This document shows positions 23,036-35,707 of a DNA stretch of 64,000 nt, piece by piece. Below the pieces are notes generated by a model. It saw nothing but the letters and a program-made list of their open reading frames with translations. It was not told the origin of the DNA and made no database searches. The stretch's first letter is position 1. Every line of letters begins with the position of its first letter. The stretch is from Heterohyrax brucei (lineage: Eukaryota > Chordata > Mammalia > Hyracoidea > Procaviidae). The translations under genes were made by a program, and so were the position numbers. Where the stretch lies: positions 91,782,001-91,846,000 of the forward strand of contig CM053148.1 in NCBI GenBank assembly GCA_028571685.1, in the 5' to 3' direction.

Positions 23036-23824
23036 CCATTCCACATTCCAAGCATAACTAAGTCTGCTGTTTAAAAAAATTCCTAGCAAGAGTGAAAAAG
23101 AACAGCCTTCAGCAGCTTCAAGCAGGAAAGTGGTACTTCTGCTCATGTAATATTCACTTGTTCTGAACTATTAAACAAAAGTTTCCTTTAATTAACCATG
23201 GGGAAGTATCACTCAAATGAAATAAATGTTTCCATATGAAAACAAACACACTTAGAAAATACTCTTAAGATATTTTGTTGTGCAATTTACATAAAGTTGT
23301 CTGTGTGTGTAGGCTGGAACTATTCATATTTATTTTCCTTATATAAGTGATCTCAATTTTTTTAACATTTTAACATAAATTTCATGTTCGCCTCTACTCA
23401 TTTAGTGACTGGGATGGAAGTGATGGGCTACCAGGCTGGTAGCATTTCCAGTGGAATGACAGTGGCTCTGCTCCTTTCAATCCATCTGATCTACAAGCAA
23501 AGAGTGTCCTAGGGTGTTGTAGCTAACAGGAGTGCTCTCCACTATGATGAGAGAAAGTAAAAATATTTTCTTAATTTGAAAGTAAGTAATTTTCTTTTTC
23601 CTTATCCATAGATATACTAACATTTCCAGCTGAGTTCCTGGGGTGGGGATGGAAGAAAAAATACCAGTGAGGTATGAGCAGAGAAATCAAGAAAGCATAC
23701 ATACTTCACTTATTATCCTCGTTATTGCATTTTCCCACTTCCCTCTCAGTCTTAACGTATTTCAGTAATATGGGATTACCTGGCACATAGAACAGTAATA
23801 TTTATTTATGTTAATGTTACATTA
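23036..23824. other. No recognised feature
   Basis: Plain sequence with no gene or repeat signature. Confidence 0.4.
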
Positions 23825-24245
23825 GGTCTGCCAAGTTACTTTTGCAAACTCATCCTAGTAAAAGCGCTACATACTTCATCGATGAATATCACTAAGATCA
23901 CCTTCAAAGTACTACCCCTGGGAAGCTGTACACTGATGCCAGCACCTAGTCTATCCTTCAGAGTAACTTTGGAACTCTTTTTTCTAGCATGCCATCAGAG
24001 CTGTCATCATGTTACCCTTGATGTCCTGAATGTCATCAAAATGTTTTCTTTTCAATATATATATTTTTTATCTTTGGATAAAGAAAAAAGTCATTGGGGT
24101 CAGGTCAGGTGAGTTGGGAGGGTGTTCCAGTACAGTTATTTCTTTACTAGCTAAAAACTCCCTTAGAGACAACTGTACAATTAAGTTAGCAAACTTGCCA
24201 CCGTGCACAATGGCCTTTCCAGAAAAAGTCCCCAAATAGCATCTT
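23825..24245 (-). mobile_element. Fold-back mariner element, copy 1, right arm eroded
   Basis: The left terminus (ggtctgccaagttac...gcaaactcatcctag) follows a TA at 23823-23824. The antisense transposase 3' region follows (cctgggaagctgtacactg, tgccagcacctagtct, atcagagctgtcatcatg, atgtcctgaatgtcatcaaaa, ccttagagacaactg). From 24195 the sequence turns into the opposite-strand version of the arm (caatggcctttccagaaaaag) and decays beyond 24245. It has the same arrangement as the copies at 49.15 and 54.08 kb. Confidence 0.75.
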
Positions 24246-24890
24246 CCAGCCTTCTGCTAAATGCCAAGGAAAGGGGAACAATTAAAGATAAGCTAGCAAC
24301 TTGGGAAAATAAGATTGATTTTCAACACATTTCAGTTCTTTAATACTCCATCACTGACACAAAGTAGTACACACAGGAGTACTCACCACAGGGAAAATCC
24401 AGCACTCATGAATAGTTCTGGGAAATTTCTCTGTCGTTCTATATTTGGTTATGCACATTGCTGTTTGCAGTGTTTATACTTCTTTATGAAGTACTTGGCA
24501 GTTCTCTTTGCCCATTCTCTGCCACTTACAGGGGCAATTCATTCTTTCACGTAAATTAAAACTCTTGGCTTTTGTACTGTGCTTTCTAGCTATGCAGCTG
24601 GTCTTTCTAGTAAGACACACCAAAGAATGTTCCACAAGTGGTGAACATTAGGTTTGACACACACTAGTACCTAGTTCCTTTAGCTCTTTCCTATCATGAA
24701 GTTCATTTGATTGAATCCAATTAATTTGGATCACCTTCAATGATGCGTATATAGGAAAAACTTGAACCCCTTGATCAGTGGACCCAAGGTTATGTCCTTT
24801 TCAAAATAAGTGTTAAACTCTCCTAGAAGTTATTTCACTAGTTGTCGATTATATGCTAAGTGACTGCAGGTTAAAATTATTAACTGGTAA
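24246..24890. other. No recognised feature
   Basis: Includes a 79-codon open frame without recognisable domains. No repeat recognised. Confidence 0.4.
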
Positions 24891-25052
24891 ATGGAAACCC
24901 TGTTGGTGTATTGGTTAATTGCTGCTAACCACAGGGTCAGCAGTTCAAATCTACCAGATGCCTCTTGGAAACTCAGTGGGGAAGTTCTACTCTGTCTAAA
25001 GGCTCACTATGAGTCAGAATCGAGTAGGCAGCAGTGGGTTTGGTTTGGGTTT
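24891..25052 (+). mobile_element. tRNA-Asn-type SINE, sense
   Basis: A complete copy: aatggaaaccctgttggtg at the head and gagtcagaatcgagtaggc at the tail stem, then gggtttggtttggg. Confidence 0.9.
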
Positions 25053-26773
25053 GTTGGAATAATAGAGTGAAATAATGAAAGATGCCAATTTGAACTTCAG
25101 ATAAATTTGAAAATGGAATTCAGAAAATGTGGAATCTACTACTTTATTAATGTGAAACCTCATTTTAGGCTAAATCTTGCATTTAACCTAATTCACAGGG
25201 CATACTTTTTTTTTAGTCATTTTTTTTTCTATGCATGTAATTGTTTTAATCACCCAATTAACCTGACTTTGTGGTTTAATTCTTTTGCAAGTGTAGTTCC
25301 AGCTTGTACAGGAATTAATGTCAGAGGAGGGCAAAAGGTAACATCGAAATAGATTAAAAATCTTGGCTAAAGCTGTCTAGTATTTCACCAACTTTTCAGA
25401 TGTGTTTTCAGTTTATAATCAAATGTAGTCAAAGACAAATTGATACGCCAAGCTCTAGGTAACTGAAGATTATTCTTTTAGGGCATTTGAAATTCCGATA
25501 TTCCCAGCTATATAATTCAGAGACTGTATTTTCTTAATCTTTCTTTCTATGTTTTTTTCTTCAGAAAATATGGAACTTTTGATGATACATTGATGACCTT
25601 GCATTATTGTATAAATCATCCCAGTTCTACTGTCTAAAAATGTTAGATGCATTTACATTGTAACCAAATTCAAAAATTAAACAGACAACCTTATTAAGAT
25701 ATGTTGATGTCACAGTGCAATTCATTTCCCTCCTTCTATTAAGAAAAGACATGTTTAATGCTTAATGTTTGACTCAGCAAGTCAACACTGGCAAAGCCTA
25801 GTCAGTATATTTCATTCTAATTGTTTTACTTTACAGTAGCTATAATTTTTTTCTTCCATTGCTACTTTGGCAGGTCACTTGTCTCATCAGTCACTTAAGC
25901 ATAACTATGCTTGTTAAGCAATCATCAGAACGAAATCAATACTAAGCATTTTGCTTCCTGTACTGTACAAATGAGTGTGGTTCAGAGCTAATCAACACAA
26001 AACTTAGAGAGTTCTTGACCTTAACTCTAAAGGTGTTTCAGGGCAAGTCAAGCTGCTTTAAGAGTCATGTGGTATCATATCTCCACTGTCCTTGTCTTTA
26101 ATTAATGCCTCCTGAGGTGCCACTATTTGTCATCCACTCATATTTATTCTGCAGACCTGTTGCCTGACATTACAATAAGTGGTTTGAGATTTACAGTTTT
26201 TGTTTGCTCCTTACCCTTAAAAGGCAGTTTAATGGAATGAACACACATTCATTATGTTGCCAGGTTCATATGCTTAGAATGGAAAATAAATAAACCAGAA
26301 CAAAAACAAAGAAAGCATTTACAAAATAAGGGAATAAAGGTGAGAACTAATGGATGCTTTTAGGTAAGTTTGAACTAGCTGGGGACAATACATGGAGAGG
26401 ACTTTGGAAGGAGACAAAAGGTATTTATTTCCACAGAGAAGGTTAAACCTCTTGTTTCAGACACAGAGCAACACAGCAATAATACTGCAATTATAAGAAG
26501 ATATGTTTTAGATAAAAGAGATAATTTATTCTCATTTAAACTATTGGGGGAAAAGAAACTAAATAGCCAAACTCATAAATGTCTCTCTTTTTAAAACAAA
26601 TTAATTACGCATAAGATATACCAAAAATATGTTTCAGGTTCAAGAATGGTATCAAATACTGCTATTCTCTTCTATCTAAAATTAAAGTGTACCTCACTAG
26701 TCGGCACTTGGCTTGGCTCACTAGTTTATTAAAAATAGATGTGAGTTAAAAAACAATTAGAAGAAAGGAGAAT
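25053..26773. other. 1.7 kb, nothing recognised
   Basis: AT-rich DNA with no family match and no long open frame. The third-longest repeat-poor stretch of the window. Confidence 0.5.
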
Positions 26774-26865
26774 AAAACCAAGCCATAACTGTTGCCATCG
26801 AGTAATTTCCAACTCATAGGGACCCATGTGAGTCACAGTAGAATGGTCCATAGGGTTTTATCGCT
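26774..26865 (-). mobile_element. SINE tail fragment, antisense
   Basis: Tail and middle block of a long-type SINE (ccataactgttgccatcgagt, gtagaatggtccatagggttttatcgc). It abuts the L1 that follows. Confidence 0.75.
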
Positions 26866-27999
26866 ACTTTTTTATCACACTTCAGGTCCAAGTATCATAG
26901 CTCAAGTTAATCTCTCATACAACATTTTGTATGCGTATTGTCATGGGACACTGTTTGCACTGCCTACAGTGTGACATCCTACCTTCTCATCCTGCCTCTA
27001 GAGAGGAGCGGCCTGTCAGGTTTTGTCTATCTACTTGAATTGAGAAGCACAGTCTTCGCAAGGGCTATTTTGTGTCTTATAGTCTTGCCTGCTGAGGAGT
27101 GTTCAGGAGTGATTTTAATTCTGGGTTAACACAGTGCCCAGGGGTCATGACTTCGGAAGTTCTTCCAGTCTCAGCCAGACCATTAAGTCTGGTCTTTTTA
27201 ATTGAGTTTGAGTTCTGTGCCACTGTTTTCTCCCGTTCTGTCGGGGACTCTGTTGTGTTCTCTGCCAGAGGTGTCACCGGTGGTAGCCAGGCACCATCCA
27301 GTTCTGGTCTGATGGACTCTCTGAGTTATAAGACCTTTTTACTTCTGAGGCTAATCTCTTCCTTGTATTTTTGGTGTTCTTTATTTTTCTTAACTGCAAG
27401 TGAACTGGGGACAACTGATATATCTTAGATGTTCACTCACAAACTTCCAAGATTCCAAATGCCATTCAGTAAAATGGGAGGCAGAATATTTGCTTAATAA
27501 ACTTTATTATTATCAATTTACCTAGATGCCCCCTGAAACCATAGTCAGCTACTCTGTATCTCAGAGTGTTTGGCTGTGTTACGGAAATTTCTTAGCTTTT
27601 GGTTTAGTTCAGTTGTGCAGACTGCCCCCCGTACTGGGTGCTGTCCTTCCTTTCACCGAAAGTAATTCTTGTCTACTTTCTAGTTACTGACTTCTTCTCT
27701 GCCTCCTTTTCCATTCTCACAACCATGAACGATGGTTTGGTTTGTGTTTAAATCTTTTCTTGAGTTCTTATAATAGCAGTCTCATACAGTATTGGGCATT
27801 TTGCAACTGACGAATTTCACTCAGCATAAGGCCCTCCAGATTCATGGATGATACGAGATGTTTCATGAATTCTTCTTTGCTCTTTATCATTGCATAGTTT
27901 GCCATTGTGTGTGTACACCGAAATTGGTTTGTGCATTCATTAGTTGATGGGCACCTAGGTTGTTTCCATTTTTGGTTATTGTGGCATAATCTTTAAGTA

Positions 28000-28134
28000 T
28001 TGCATCTGCTAGCCAAAAGATTGGCAGCTTAAATCTACCAAGTGCACCTTGGAAACTCTATGGGGCACTTCTACCCTGTCCTATAGGATTGCTATGAGTC
28101 AGAATCAACTCTATGGCAACGGGTTTTCGTTTGT
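28000..28134 (+). mobile_element. SINE inserted in L1, 5'-truncated
   Basis: It starts at ctgctagccaaaagattgg and runs to caactctatggcaacgggttttcg, interrupting the antisense L1 between gtggcataat and the ORF2 end. The insertion postdates the L1. Confidence 0.88.
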
Positions 28135-28633
28135 CAGTGGCTAAAGATCTTGACCATTTCCTCATATATCTGTTAGCTGCTCGAATGTCTTCTTTTGCGA
28201 AGTGTCTGCCATATCGTGGATAGTCTTTTTGTTGTTGAGGTGTTGCTGTATCTTACAGATTCTAGATATTTGACCCTTGTCGGATACATCATAGCTGTAA
28301 AGCTTTTTTCCCAGCCTGCAGGTAGTCTTTTCACTCTTTTGATGAACATGTGTTTCGTTTTTAGAAGCTCCCAGTTATCTAGTTTCTCTTCTTGTGTTTG
28401 TGCATTGTTAGTTATGGTTTGTTTTCTCTGTGTCATGTATTAGGCCTCCTAACATTGTTTCTTTTTTTTCTTCCATCTTTATAATTTTAAATTTTATATT
28501 TAAGTCATTGATGATTTTGAGTTAAATTTTGTACCTAGTGTAAGGTGCAGGTCTTGTTTTGTGTTTTTGCAGATGGGTATCCAATTATTCCAGCATTGTT
28601 TGTTAAAAGGATGTTCTTTTCATCATTTAACAG

Positions 28634-28879
28634 TCACTTTGGGGTTCTGTTAAGTGCCACCTGCTCATAGGTGTATGGATTTATGTCCAGATTTTCAGTT
28701 CTGTTCCAATGGCCTATGTATTTGTTGTCATACCAGTACGAGGCTGTGTTGCCTATCATGGTGGTATAATAGGTCCTAAAATTAGATAATGTGAGGTCTC
28801 TGATTTCATTCTTCAGTAATGCTTTACTTATCGTGGGCATTTTCTCTTTCCATACGAAGTTGGTGATTTGTTCCCCCAT
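28634..28879 (-). pseudogene. L1 ORF2 C-terminal remnant
   Basis: An 81-codon frame with the ORF2 C-terminal signature blocks ALLKNEIRDLTLSNFRTYY, SYWYDNKYIGHWNRTENLDI and NPYTYEQVALN. It starts in the middle of ORF2 and has no upstream reverse transcriptase, so it cannot encode a working protein. Confidence 0.88.
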
Positions 28880-28930
28880 TTAGTTAAAAATTGTCATTAG
28901 ACTTTGGATCAGGATTGCATTTCTGTAGTG

Positions 28931-29378
28931 TTTTCATGGCCAATTATTTGGAAGTAGATCAGATCTTTGTTCTAAGCTGTCTTTTTTGGTGTTCTTGACC
29001 CTCCAACCAATACAAGTATGTTAGCTGTTGTACCACCCAGGAGAGAAAGCACTGAAACTGTATTTTTCTTTAAGAATCTTAATGGAATTAAACTCTTTCC
29101 ATGACATTCCCTTCAATGTTGTCCTCTCCATTGTTACACATTGATCTCTGCTACTTTACTGTCTGTTATAATCCATCTAATACGATTATTTTGATTTAAG
29201 TGACAAAGTGCACACATGAAAGGATTTCTACATACTAAGAAACTCGATTAAAATGATATTTGGAACAGTCTCAAGGCTGACATACTTGATAATTGTAGGT
29301 TTATTCCACCATAACTTAAAGATATGGTCTTGAAAACAATGATTCAACATCTGTAAATTTCTGTCACCTGTTTTAAAT
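28931..29378. other. No recognised feature
   Basis: Plain AT-rich sequence. Confidence 0.4.
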
Positions 29379-29528
29379 AGGAAAGCCTGGTGGTAAAGTG
29401 GTTAAGAGCTGTGTATGCCAACCAAAAGGTTGAGAGTTTGAATTCATCAGGTGCTCTTTGGAAACCCTATGGGACACTTCTACTCTATGACTCAGAATAG
29501 ACTCCATGCAAAGGGTTGGTTTGATTGG
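29379..29528 (+). mobile_element. tRNA-Asn-type SINE, sense, internally deleted
   Basis: Head gcctggtggtaaagtggttaag to tail; about 15 bases between the middle block and the tail stem are missing (cttctactctatgactcag). Confidence 0.88.
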
Positions 29529-29534
29529 TTGATA

Positions 29535-29622
29535 TGGTTCCCTTGAGGATTAAATATATTGATTTCAGCATGTGAAACCTTAAGAATGTCTGGCACATGG
29601 TAAGTCCTCAAGAAGTGTTAAA
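29535..29622 (+). mobile_element. MIR fragment, 3' part
   Basis: It matches the MIR 3' region: cttgaggattaaatat, then gtctggcacatggtaagtcctcaagaagtg. MIR is an ancient SINE shared by mammals. The flanking younger SINEs support its older age. Confidence 0.65.
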
Positions 29623-29692
29623 ACCAAACTCAGTGCCATCAAGTCACTTCTGACTCATAGAGACCCTATAGGTCTGACTAGAACTGCTTGAC
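29620..29692 (-). mobile_element. SINE tail fragment, antisense
   Basis: Tail stem and start of the middle block only (ccaaactcagtgccatcaagtc, gactagaactgc). It abuts the MIR fragment. Confidence 0.75.
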
Positions 29693-30106
29693 AATTGGTG
29701 ATATTGTGTCTTCATTCTGCAAACTTAGTGATTAATATATATTATGTTAATATTTATATATAAAATGATATCAACCACATAATATGTCTGGATGGGTGAA
29801 CAGGTCTTTTCTATGACAATAACTTGATATATGGTAGAACTAGAGGGAAACATCTTAGACATGGAAATGATAATAAATCTGGCATTCCAAGGTTGATTTG
29901 CACCAGCCAAGTAGTCAGAATTGTTGCAACTGACACTGTCAACTTCAGATTCAGGGTTATATAGAAGAGATTGTCTGCTGGGTGTGGGATTGTAGGGCTG
30001 GAGAGGAATTCTTGGGTGCCTCAAAAATTGGCAGTTGTCTTTGATTTTTTAATTCTGTGCAAGGCACCGTGCCTATACTTGGTACATCTGTGTGCCTGTT
30101 ACATTC
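29693..30106. other. No recognised feature
   Basis: Includes an AT tract at 29730-29765 (gattaatatatattatg). A 99-codon minus-strand frame at 29725-30024 has no domain. Confidence 0.4.
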
Positions 30107-30275
30107 ACTGCCTGTTGCCGTCAAGTCAGTTCTGACTCATGGTGACCCCGTCTTATCAGAGCAGAACTACTCCCTAGGATTTTCTTGGCTGTTATCTTTA
30201 CAGAAACAAATGCTCTGGACTTTCTTCCATGTTGTCACTAGATGAGTTCAGACCCACCGACCTTTAGTTTTCTAA
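30107..30275 (-). mobile_element. Long SINE variant, antisense, old
   Basis: Tail ctgttgccgtcaagtcagttctgactc is clear. The middle resembles the long variant (atctttacagaaacaaatgctctgg), followed by a degraded head (acccaccgacctttag). Confidence 0.65.
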
Positions 30276-30388
30276 ACCCAACAAAAATCCAGAGAAGAAC
30301 TGCCCACAGAGCTTCCAAGGATCGGATTTGAACTGCTAGCTTTTGGTTAGCAGTCATGGCACTTTGTCACTAGGCCACCAGCGTTTTC
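30276..30388 (-). mobile_element. tRNA-Asn-type SINE, antisense, tail-truncated
   Basis: It begins in the middle block (gagaagaactgcccacagagc) and keeps the whole head (cggatttgaactgctagc, actaggccaccagcgttt). It follows immediately on the previous SINE. Confidence 0.8.
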
Positions 30389-31012
30389 TTTAGGCTCCTT
30401 GTTGAGTGCATATCATTAGTGCTACCCAGGCACCTGTGCCTTTGAGCACCCAGACAGTGTACTCATGGATCACTCCATCTCCATGCTGGTACCAAACCCA
30501 TCTAACTTTGGTTCTGGTCAACCTGCTCTAGCCAATTGTAATAATTTTATGTTTCCATTCCAACTATTACAAAGCTAAACCCAGAGTGGGTGACCCTTTT
30601 TATTTCAGTTTTACTAACACTTTAAAGCAGCTCTCAAAGCAATCTTGTGTTTTATTAACTAAATTTTACACAGAAATTAGTGCTAATGGTTCAAATCACA
30701 GTGACTTTTTTCTTAATTAAAATGTTTTTAATTATATTTGTAACATTTAAAAGCCAAAACAAAGGTAGACTGAATCATGCAAGAACCCACATACCTGCTG
30801 CCAGCTTCATCAAATATTAAAAACCATAAATAACCAATTCATTCACAGAAATAAAATAATACACAGTTGAAGCTCTCTATGCTTTGTTATAAATTACACT
30901 TTTACTCTTCTTACCCTCATTTATAGTTACACCTGTTCCAACCCGCAGCTGTGTGTCTGCACAAATTATGCTTTTTGTCCCGTTACAATGCTCCAGTTAA
31001 TAATTGTGTGTG

Positions 31013-31047
<35 letters not shown>

Positions 31048-32777
31048 TTCATTGTGCATAACAGCTAGAATTTTCATTGTGTGTATACTTAGAAATGGTT
31101 TAGGTAAAATGTAGATGATCAACTTCTCAAATTAACTAAATACTGGAAAATTTCTAGAGTTGTTACATTTAGTTTGGAACAAATGCACTCCCACCTCCAA
31201 CACAGATTATAATGTTCATTAACAATCTTAGAGGTGTTTCTCAGTAAATTCTAGAAAACTCAAGCAGAAAAAAATATACGTATGAGAAAGAACAGATAAC
31301 ATAATGTGGTGTCAGGGATGAATGCAAAGTTTTTATTGTCAAAATTATAAATTCAGATTTTACTAGCTAGGGTTCCGACATATGATATAAATTTTATGGG
31401 AAAAATATTATTTTGTAAAGTATTTGTGGAATGAGAATGAAAGAAGTAAAGACAAGGGCTGATTAATAAATATATTGTTTCAAGAAACAAGGGAAGAAAT
31501 TAAAATAACTTGGGCAAAAGTGAATCTTTGCATATGGGCATGAGCTTAATATAAAAGCACGTGCAGATTTGAAGCTGATGACAATGAAAATGACCTTGAA
31601 GTTGAAGATATCTAACATTTATCTAGCATTTACCACAGAAGTATGCCACTAGGTGACTTGATATGGAGCTTTTTACTGCAGATTTTTGTAAACATCTGTT
31701 AAATATTATCATAATTTTTCAGTTAAAGAAATTGAAGCTCAGAAATTCAAAGAGTACAAAGAAGAAGAAAAGAAGAGTTCAAAGTTTTCTAGGTTAGTGT
31801 CTGTATGGCATCAGATAAGTGTTTGTGTTATTGACAGTGATAAAGATTTGAAGAAAAGGTTCAGGTTTGGATATATTTCCTTTTTGAGAAGCTATGTTTT
31901 GGTGGTTATCAGTACATCTATTCAATTTCACTTTGAAAGAATCCTCTGAAAGGATTTAGATATGCCTATTCAGTTTTGATTACTGTTATTGGAGCAGAAG
32001 TAGAATCATATTTACTCTAAGAAAGATTATCCTTAGTTCACGGTTTCTTATCAAAATATTAAGAACCATCTAATTAGAAAGCTGAGTGAGCAAAAAAAAA
32101 AAAAAAAAACAGAAATAAAATCAAGCAATGGCACAAGAATTAAAATCCTAAAGAGTAGCAAACTTTTGAAATTATTTTTTCAGAAGTAAACAATATTTAC
32201 TATATTCTATATTCACTTATATTTTATATTATTTTTCACTTCATTTAAAAAAGCTGAATATATTATAAAAGCAAATTCTCACTGTTTACTATACCTGCAG
32301 TTGGTACTTCTCTCTACCTGCTGTTCAGAGCTCATTTTCTAAGATCATTAGTGATATGAAATATCCAATTGTATTAAGTTCACTAAAATGAAGAATTTCA
32401 TAAATACTGAAAATGGGGGTAATATGCTAAAGCTTGTTTGTCCTTTGTATGTGTGTAAAAATAAGCATATTCTATATGTTTCTATATCCTCTGCCATATC
32501 TCACAAGCTTATAGATTAATTCTATCTTTTTTGTTACTATTGATTTTATGTACAAAAACTGACATCAAAATAACATTCCTAATTTTTTTAAAAGATTGAA
32601 TGTATATGCTAAGGTTTGTTAGACTTCTTATTATTGAATAATTACACAGTTTCTGCAAACATCTGCACAGTCTTGGTGATCTGAAACTTGACACCCTAAT
32701 ATTTGATAATTCTTCTATTTCAGTTCTACTTTACATACATCATTCAAATCAATTACTTGGCTTGTTAGACAAAAAAA
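30389..32777. other. 2.4 kb repeat-poor stretch with a (TG)n microsatellite
   Basis: No SINE, LINE or LTR recognised and no credible exon. A (TG)n tract lies at about 31005-31046 and an A18 run at about 32092-32109. With 51.2-53.1 and 17.9-19.7 kb this is one of the longest blocks free of recognisable repeats. Confidence 0.5.
31005..31046. repeat. (TG)n microsatellite
   Basis: About 20 TG units with one interruption (gcatg) near the left end. Confidence 0.95.
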
Positions 32778-32801
32778 TTGCAGCTGTCAGGTACCATCTA
32801 A

Positions 32802-32862
32802 ACCATAAGAATCAAACCTGTTACCATGGAGTCATTTCTAATTCGTAATGACCCAGCAGGTA
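32802..32862 (-). mobile_element. SINE tail fragment inserted in the RTE 3' end
   Basis: The tail fragment (caaacctgttaccatggagtc, attcgtaatgacccag) is flanked by caggtaccatct on the left and caggtacctct on the right. That pair looks like a target-site duplication of RTE sequence of about 11-12 bases. Confidence 0.7.
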
Positions 32863-32921
32863 CCTCTATTTGGTTCCACTTCATAGTGAGCTTATATACA
32901 ACAGAATGAAACTACCTGGTC

Positions 32922-33807
32922 TGTCATGGATTGAATTGTGTCTCCCAAGATGCTGCCCTTGCCTATAAATCATAACAAAGGTCCACTCTTTGGACACAAG
33001 TGGATTGGACTTGGCAATGCAGAGTGACCATATATTGGATGCACTTTATGGTTCTATACATCTATAGGATATCATCCTTCTGACCTCTGGCTGGAGGAAG
33101 GAGAGTGGGTGGAGAGGAGTGGAAAGGAGGCTGTTGGGAGGATGAGACATGTATGGAGCAGAGAGGAATAGTGTGCTGTCACCGGACAGGGAGAGCAGTG
33201 GAAGCTACACATAAGTGGGCATGTAAATTTATACGGGAAGGTGCATTTCACTCAGTTATAGTAAATAAAAAAAATATGTGTAGTAATTTGGTTATGCCAG
33301 CATTCCCTGTATTCTGTGATTGCCCTCCATTTGTGATTTTCTGGTGCTGTAAATCCTAATCTCTGCCTGTGGCTAATGAAATGGATTATATTAGAGAGGA
33401 CTAGGGTGGGACTGTAAAACCCTTCATAGGATCACCCCTCCTCCACTGCAAAGGGAGTTTCCCTGGAGTATGGCTTGCACCACCCTTTATCCTTTAGTCC
33501 TGTAAGAGATGAAAGGAAAGGAAAGCAAGCAGAGAATTGGGAACCCCACACCGTCAAGAAAGTGGCACTGGGAGTGGAGTGCAGCACGTCCTTCAGACCT
33601 GAGCTTCCTGTGAGAAGATGCTCCCTGAACACAGACTGATACAACACAAGGACTTTCCCAGAGCCCACAGCAGGAAAGCCTTCCCACGGAGGAGACGTCT
33701 TGTAGTTGGATTTGTAGCCTACTGGACTGTGTAAGAATAAACTTTTCTTTGATAAAGCCATCCACTTTGTGATATTTTTCTTAGAGCAGTGGTAGATGAC
33801 TAAAACA
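32922..33807 (+). mobile_element. Solo LTR of family LTR-A (MaLR/ERVL-like) inside the RTE
   Basis: It starts TGTCATGGATTGAATTGTG and ends GATGACTAAAACA. The five RTE bases on the left (tggtc, 32917-32921) and right (tggcc, 33808-33812) form a 5-base target-site duplication with one mismatch, as expected for ERVL/MaLR integration. Near the 3' end agaataaacttttctttgat supplies the polyadenylation signal. Without the nested L1 the LTR is about 560 bases. The open frames at 33432-33765 are frames through it. No internal retroviral sequence is attached. Confidence 0.87.
32949..33274 (+). mobile_element. L1 3' end nested in the LTR
   Basis: A sense L1 3' UTR (tgctgcccttgcc, tccactctttggacac, gtgaccatatattggatgcactttatgg, gtgctgtcaccggacaggg) ending in an A-rich tail (gtaaataaaaaaaa). 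It splits the LTR between tctcccaa and atatgtgtagtaattt, which read as one continuous LTR segment once it is removed. It is the innermost layer of the nest. Confidence 0.87.
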
Positions 33808-35640
33808 TGGCCTTACACCATCTGTAAAGTCATTCCTGTATTTGTTTGAGCCCTTTGTTGCAGACACTGTCAATCCATCTCATTGAGGGTCTTCTCTTTA
33901 CTGCCCTGTACTAAGCATGATGCCCTCCTTCAGTTACTGGTACTTTTTTATAACATGTCCAAAATACCTGAGGTGAAGTCTCATCATCTTTACTTCTAAG
34001 GAACATTCTGGCTCTTCTTCCAAGACAGACTTGTTCTTTCTTCTGGCAGTCCATGGCATAATCAATATTCATCATCAACATCATAATTCAAGGATATCAA
34101 CTCTTCTTTGGCCTCCCTTATTCATTGTTCAGCTCTTGCAGGTATATGAGGTGACTGACAATAACATGACTTGGGTCAGTTGCACTTTAGTCATCAAATT
34201 GTCATTTGTTTGATATCTTTAAGAGTTTTCCCCCACCCCCTAGACAACTTGCACAATACAGTACATCACTTGGTTGCTTGACTGCTGCTTCCATAAGCAT
34301 TGATTGTGGATAAAAATGAAATGAAATAATGAAGTTCATGACATCTTCAATACTTTTCCCACATACCATGAAGTTACTTATGGGTCCAAATGTAAGGATT
34401 TAGTTTTCCTTATGCAGAGGTATGATCTATACTAAAGGTTGTAGTCTTTGTTCTTTATTGGTAAATGCTTCTAGTCCTCTTCCCTTTCAGCAAACAAGAT
34501 TATTTGTGCAAGACAGATTGTTAATGAATCTTCCTCTAATCCCGATGCCATAGTGTTCTTCACTATTAAGATTATTGGATTATTTGTTCAGCATACAGAT
34601 GAAAAAAGATTGATGAAAAGATACAACCCTGATGCACAACTGTCCTGATTTTAAATCCTACAGTTTCCCCTTATTGAATGACTACTTCTTGGTCTGTGTA
34701 CAGTTTTGTCATGAGCACGATTAAGGGTTCTGGAATTCCCATTCTTCACAATGCTATCTATAATTTGTTATGATCCACAGAGTTGGATGCTTTTGCATAG
34801 TCAATAAAACATATGTAACAATCTTTCCGGTATTCTTAACTTTCAGTCAAGATTCACCTGACACGAACAATGATATCCTTCCTTCCACATCTTTTTCGGA
34901 ATCTGGCTTGAATTTCTAGAAGTTCCCTGTCAATATACTGCAACAATCATTTTAAAACTATCTTTAGCAAAATTTTGCTTGCATGTGATATTGATATAAT
35001 TTGATCGTTTCCACATTTCATTGGATTACCTTTCTTTGGCGTGGGCACATATATGGACCTCTTTCAGTCAGTCAGTCAAGTAGCTGTCTTCCAGATTTCT
35101 TGGCATAGGTGAAAGAGTGCTTCCAGTCTTGCATTCATTTCTTTAAACACTTTAGTTGGTGTTGTGTCAACTCCTGGGGCTTGTTTATCACCAGTGCTTT
35201 CCATATAGCTTGACAGTTAATCCCTCAGTAACATAGGTAACTGATAGTGTGCTGCCTCCTGAAACGGCTGAATATCCACCAATCCTCCTTGGTATAGTGA
35301 ATCTGTGCATTCCTTCTGTCTTCTTTCAGTGCTTCCTCTGTCATTCAATATTTTGCCCACAGAATTCAAAGTTGGAACTTGATGCTTGAATTATGCTTCA
35401 ATTGTTTCAGCTTGAGAAATATCCAGTGTGTTCTTCTCTTTTGATCTTAACACCAGATCTTTAGACATTTCATAATAAAATTTTATCTTCTTGAGTCACG
35501 TTTTGAAATCCTCTACTCAGCTCATTTGCTCCTTCATTTCTTCCTTTTGCTTTAGCCGCCCTAAGTTCAAGGGCTAGGTTCAGAGTCTCTTATGGCATCT
35601 ATTTTGGTCTTTTTTTTTTCTAATCTCCTGTCTATATTGT

Positions 35641-35707
35641 TTCTTTCTCCATCCCTCCCTCCATCCTTCTCTCTATCCTTCTCTCCTTCCCTTCCTCCTC
35701 CCCTTTT
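35641..35707. repeat. Pyrimidine-rich tract
   Basis: Runs of ctccctccctcc, cttctctc and ccttcctcctcccc followed by six T. It lies at the left edge of the L1 in the RTE. Confidence 0.85.

Larger units (their letters stand above)
26866..28930 (-). mobile_element. L1 LINE: 3' UTR and end of ORF2, antisense
   Basis: From the left (element 3' side): a T-rich start, then about 1.1 kb of antisense 3' UTR (gtagccaggcaccatccag, atttcactcagcataaggcc, cattagttgatgggcacctagg). After a SINE inserted at 28000-28133 comes the end of ORF2. The right limit lies near 28930, where L1 similarity fades (5' truncation). Confidence 0.9.

Noticed and set aside
33432-33765. Overlapping minus-strand frames of 92 and 109 codons
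   Set aside because: They lie wholly inside the solo LTR-A and are antisense to it.
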